From the NCBI GenBank assembly GCA_051650305.1, contig JBOFIT010000101.1:1-64000 (forward strand): DNA of 64,000 bases. The letters are read 5' to 3'. The translations under genes were made by a program, and so were the position numbers. Below the pieces are notes generated by a model that searched no databases, was not told where the DNA came from, and saw only the letters and a list, made by a program, of their open reading frames with translations. Positions 61,512 to 64,000 of the stretch are shown here, in pieces; position 1 is the first letter of the stretch; each line of letters begins with the position of its first letter. This DNA is from JBOFDK01 sp051650305. Lineage in GTDB: Bacteria > Bacillota > Clostridia > Lachnospirales > Cellulosilyticaceae.

Positions 61512-63622
61512 TATTGTGTCACCTCTTTAAATTCTACAGGATCTCTGTAATATTCTTGCCCGTCAAAAAACGTAATTAAAGTACCTTCACCGCTGCCTGT
61601 TATTTGAACAGGTAATGGGAACTGTGCTTTTTTTACAACTTGATCAAAGACTGGCTTTGATCCATTCACATCTTCTAATAAAATCATTACATGATATTCA
61701 TCTTTGCCTAAATCTGGCTCACGAATAATCTTTGTAACTGTCACTTCTTGTGAAGTGCCTTCACCTTCGCCCTCAGTCTCGCCTTCTGGTACTTCACCAC
61801 CGGTTTCACCTTCTGGCACTTCTGGCGTTGGCGTCGTCTCCTCTGGCCCTGTGCTTACTTCAAAGTCTACAGTAGCACCTTTTTCTATATCCGTATCTGG
61901 TCGTACGGTCTGAGAAACCACATAGCCTGCTGGTATGGTCCCATGAGCTACTGGTGTTACTTTACCTGCTTTAAGCCCTACATTATTTAATGCTAGCTTC
62001 GCATCTGCTTCTGTCTTACCATCAAGATTTGGCACTTTTACAAGTTCCACCTTTGGACCACGACTTACCACAAGTTTGACAATGCCACCTTCTGCTAGCA
62101 TTTCTCCTGGCAGTGGGTCTTGTGTGATAACTTTACCAATTTCAAACGTATCATGGTATTCAGGTTGTGGCATACCATAGAAGCCTGCACTTTCTAAGTC
62201 ACGCTGTGCATCACCTACATCAATACCGATGACATCGATTACTTTTTTCTTTGTCACTTCTTTTTGGGTTGCAACCACAACTTCAATGACTGCCCCTGGC
62301 TTCACCAGCTCTTCTCGCTTTGGTGATTGGCTAAGAATCGTGCCTGGGTCTACCTCATCACTTTGTTCTTCACTTACTTGCTTGATTTTTAGCTTTTTGT
62401 CAGCAGCTTCCTTGGTGGCTACGTCTAACGTTTTGCCATAGAAGTCTGGGACTGCTATATACTTATCATTGCCCATAGATGGCATAAAGAAGATTGCTGC
62501 CACGGCTACAATGCCCAGTACCACAATCGTTGCTAACACCCCACCTAAGCTTACAAGCACTTTATAAAGGGTAGATACCTCTTCTTCTTCCTCGTCTTCA
62601 TCTTCATCATAAAAATCTTGAGCCAATTGCACGGTACTTTCTGGCTGCTCTACCTTTGGTACAGGTGGTATCGGTGTTGGTGTTGGTGGAATCTGTGCTG
62701 CTGGTCTTTCATTTTGACGAATGAAGTTTGTCTGTACCTCAGAAAGCAAGATGGTTTGATCAATACTTTCTTCTGGCGTTGTATCGATGGTTGCATACGG
62801 ATTGGCTGCGATTTTTTTCATATCTTCCAGCATGGCATCTGCATTTTGATAGCGTAATTCTTGCTTTTTATTAGTCGCTTTTAAAATAATCTGCTCAAGG
62901 CCTACCCATAAGTCTGGTACAAACATGGATGGCTTCGGAATCTCTTCGTTAATGTGCTTAAGTGCCACCGTTACATGAGAGTCTGCTTGGAATGGCAAGT
63001 GTCCTGTGACCATTTCAAATAAGACAATACCCGCTGAGTATAAGTCACTGGTCTCATTAACGTATTTTCCTTTTGCTTGCTCTGGTGAAAAATAATGTAC
63101 TGAGCCAATGGCATTTCCTGTGGCAACAATGGTTGATGAATCAACTGCACGTGCAATACCAAAATCAGCTACTTTAAGGACCCCATCATGAGTTACTAAA
63201 ATATTTTGTGGCTTAATATCTCTATGAATGATTTGCTTTTTATGAGCATGTCGTAGTGCTGAAACAATTTGGCTACCGTAATCAAGTGCCACATTAGGTG
63301 CTAAAGCACCATTCATTTCAATCACTTCTTTTAAAGTCTGCCCTTCTACATACTCCATTACAATGTAATGCTCCTGCTCTTCAACACCCACATCATAAAT
63401 ACCTACGATATTGGGATGTGATAAACTGCCTGCTGAGAATGCCTCAGCTCTAAACTTTTTAACAAAAGCTTCATCTGTAGCAAACTCTGCTCTTAGCACT
63501 TTAATAGCAACATAACGTTGTAATTTATTGCATTTTGCTAAGTACACGATGGACATACCACCTGCACCGATTTTCTTTACGATTTCATAACGTTCTCCCA
63601 GTACTTTCCCTGGTTCTAACAT
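61511..63622 (-). CDS. prkC: PASTA-domain serine/threonine kinase PrkC
   Basis: PrkC is a membrane Ser/Thr kinase that senses muropeptides and controls cell wall, germination and stress. The kinase domain (1-270) has Lys41 (VAIKVL), HRD at 133-135 and DFG at 153-155. A Pro/Glu-rich juxtamembrane region leads to a membrane helix near 355-380, then three PASTA repeats (about 395-600; VPDFYGKTLDVATKEA, VIGIDVGDAQRDLESAGFYG, VPNLDGKTEADAKLALNNVG). A Pro/Glu/Gly linker with repeated EVPEGET follows, then a C-terminal beta domain. 703 residues. It overlaps prpC by seven bases. Confidence 0.97.
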   Translation of the reverse strand: MLEPGKVLGERYEIVKKIGAGGMSIVYLAKCNKLQRYVAIKVLRAEFATDEAFVKKFRAEAFSAGSLSHPNIVGIYDVGVEEQEHYIVMEYVEGQTLKEVIEMNGALAPNVALDYGSQIVSALRHAHKKQIIHRDIKPQNILVTHDGVLKVADFGIARAVDSSTIVATGNAIGSVHYFSPEQAKGKYVNETSDLYSAGIVLFEMVTGHLPFQADSHVTVALKHINEEIPKPSMFVPDLWVGLEQIILKATNKKQELRYQNADAMLEDMKKIAANPYATIDTTPEESIDQTILLSEVQTNFIRQNERPAAQIPPTPTPIPPVPKVEQPESTVQLAQDFYDEDEDEEEEEVSTLYKVLVSLGGVLATIVVLGIVAVAAIFFMPSMGNDKYIAVPDFYGKTLDVATKEAADKKLKIKQVSEEQSDEVDPGTILSQSPKREELVKPGAVIEVVVATQKEVTKKKVIDVIGIDVGDAQRDLESAGFYGMPQPEYHDTFEIGKVITQDPLPGEMLAEGGIVKLVVSRGPKVELVKVPNLDGKTEADAKLALNNVGLKAGKVTPVAHGTIPAGYVVSQTVRPDTDIEKGATVDFEVSTGPEETTPTPEVPEGETGGEVPEGETEGEGEGTSQEVTVTKIIREPDLGKDEYHVMILLEDVNGSKPVFDQVVKKAQFPLPVQITGSGEGTLITFFDGQEYYRDPVEFKEVTQ

Positions 63623-64000
63623 TCTCTCTTCACCTCACCTTGTTTCCCTATAATAATAGCAATATTATCGAGTCCACCTTGCATGTTGGCATAATCAATA
63701 AGCTTACTAACTGCATTTTCTAAGAGTTGCTGCTCATAAATCACCTGATGAATCTTTTCATCTTCCACTAAAGCTGTTAGGCCATCTGAACATAATAAAA
63801 TGTATTCTACATCCTCTAGCGGGTGTCTAAAGGTATCTACTTTAACTTGTTCATATGTACCGACAGCACGTGTAATGACATGGCGCTGAGGATGCTCTTG
63901 CATATCGCTCTTCGAAATATAGCCTTGGTCATGCATCTCTTGGACTAAGGAATGATCTGTTGTCATCTGCCTAATGCCCTGTGCATTCAGACAGTACATA
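63616..64000 (-). CDS. prpC: PP2C-type protein phosphatase PrpC, C-terminal part
   Basis: PrpC dephosphorylates targets of PrkC. The gene enters from the right edge; about 128 residues are visible. PP2C motifs are LLCSDGLTALVEDEK and the terminal metal-binding GGLDNIAIIIG. It overlaps prkC by seven bases. The N-terminal third is outside the window. Confidence 0.95.
   Translation of the reverse strand, partial: MYCLNAQGIRQMTTDHSLVQEMHDQGYISKSDMQEHPQRHVITRAVGTYEQVKVDTFRHPLEDVEYILLCSDGLTALVEDEKIHQVIYEQQLLENAVSKLIDYANMQGGLDNIAIIIGKQGEVKREC

Noticed and set aside
1..64000. CRISPR arrays, insertion sequences, prophage or tRNA/rRNA genes
   Set aside because: I searched by eye for spaced direct repeats, transposase motifs, integrases and tRNA cloverleaf patterns and saw none; gaps are all under 300 bases.

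Overview
This window is a compact, gene-dense stretch of a spore-forming, flagellated, low-GC Firmicutes chromosome, almost certainly class Clostridia. A Lachnospirales/Cellulosilyticum-like organism is my tentative guess from protein flavour only. The evidence is the conserved Firmicutes gene neighbourhoods (prpC-prkC-rsgA-rpe-thiN; plsX-acpP-rnc-smc-ftsY-ylxM-ffh-rpsP-khpA-rimM-trmD-rplS; spoIVA-gpsA-plsY-der; lspA-rluD-pyrR), sporulation genes (spoIIM, spoIVA, ylbJ, spoVM) and flagellar genes. I see no mobile elements, CRISPR array, tRNA or rRNA. Almost all genes are on the minus strand; the plus strand carries only nfeD with its SPFH partner, tmcAL, ylbJ and rpmB.

Layout. 1-2.8 kb: flagellar basal-body operon flgB-flgC-fliE-fliF-(fliG). 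3-5 kb: spoIIM, a Nudix ADP-ribose hydrolase and proC. 5.1-6.5 kb: nfeD and an SPFH membrane scaffold. 6.5-9.4 kb: purB (with a candidate PurR operator) and a class I aminotransferase. 9.6-14.3 kb: cinA, recA (with a LexA box), recX and rny. 14.4-16.5 kb: pyrR and uraA behind a PyrR-responsive attenuator. 16.5-23.5 kb: the cell-division/ylm region (HlyD-like protein, yggS, sepF, ylmH, divIVA) with aroB, lspA and rluD. 23.5-30.2 kb: spoIVA, gpsA, plsY, der, a DUF512 protein and a purine-nucleoside-type YfiH protein.

30.2-41 kb holds yraN, a FlhB-tail protein (ylqH-like), a FliK-like ylqG protein, rnhB, three signal peptidase I paralogues around rbgA, rplS, trmD, rimM, khpA, rpsP, ffh, ylxM and ftsY. 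41-50 kb holds smc, rnc, acpP, plsX, rpmF, yceD, ackA and pta. 50-54 kb holds tmcAL, ylbJ, a coiled-coil protein, coaD and rsmD. 54-64 kb holds recG, fakA, asp23, rpmB, spoVM with a 48-residue membrane protein, thiN, rpe, rsgA, prkC and the 3' part of prpC.

The genes are mostly informational and envelope housekeeping: DNA repair, ribosome maturation, the SRP pathway, phospholipid synthesis, division and spore-coat assembly. No wholly new multi-gene system is evident. The most interesting signals are small or regulatory: (i) a 22-residue SpoVM and a 48-residue membrane protein that share a sigma-E-like promoter; (ii) a 17-bp RNA hairpin ahead of rimM in which all four non-Watson-Crick pairs are G-U wobbles only on the transcribed strand; (iii) a sequence motif shared by the rplS and rimM leaders; (iv) three tandem signal peptidases; (v) an exact 42-bp tandem duplication in ftsY; and (vi) classical PurR, LexA and PyrR control sites.
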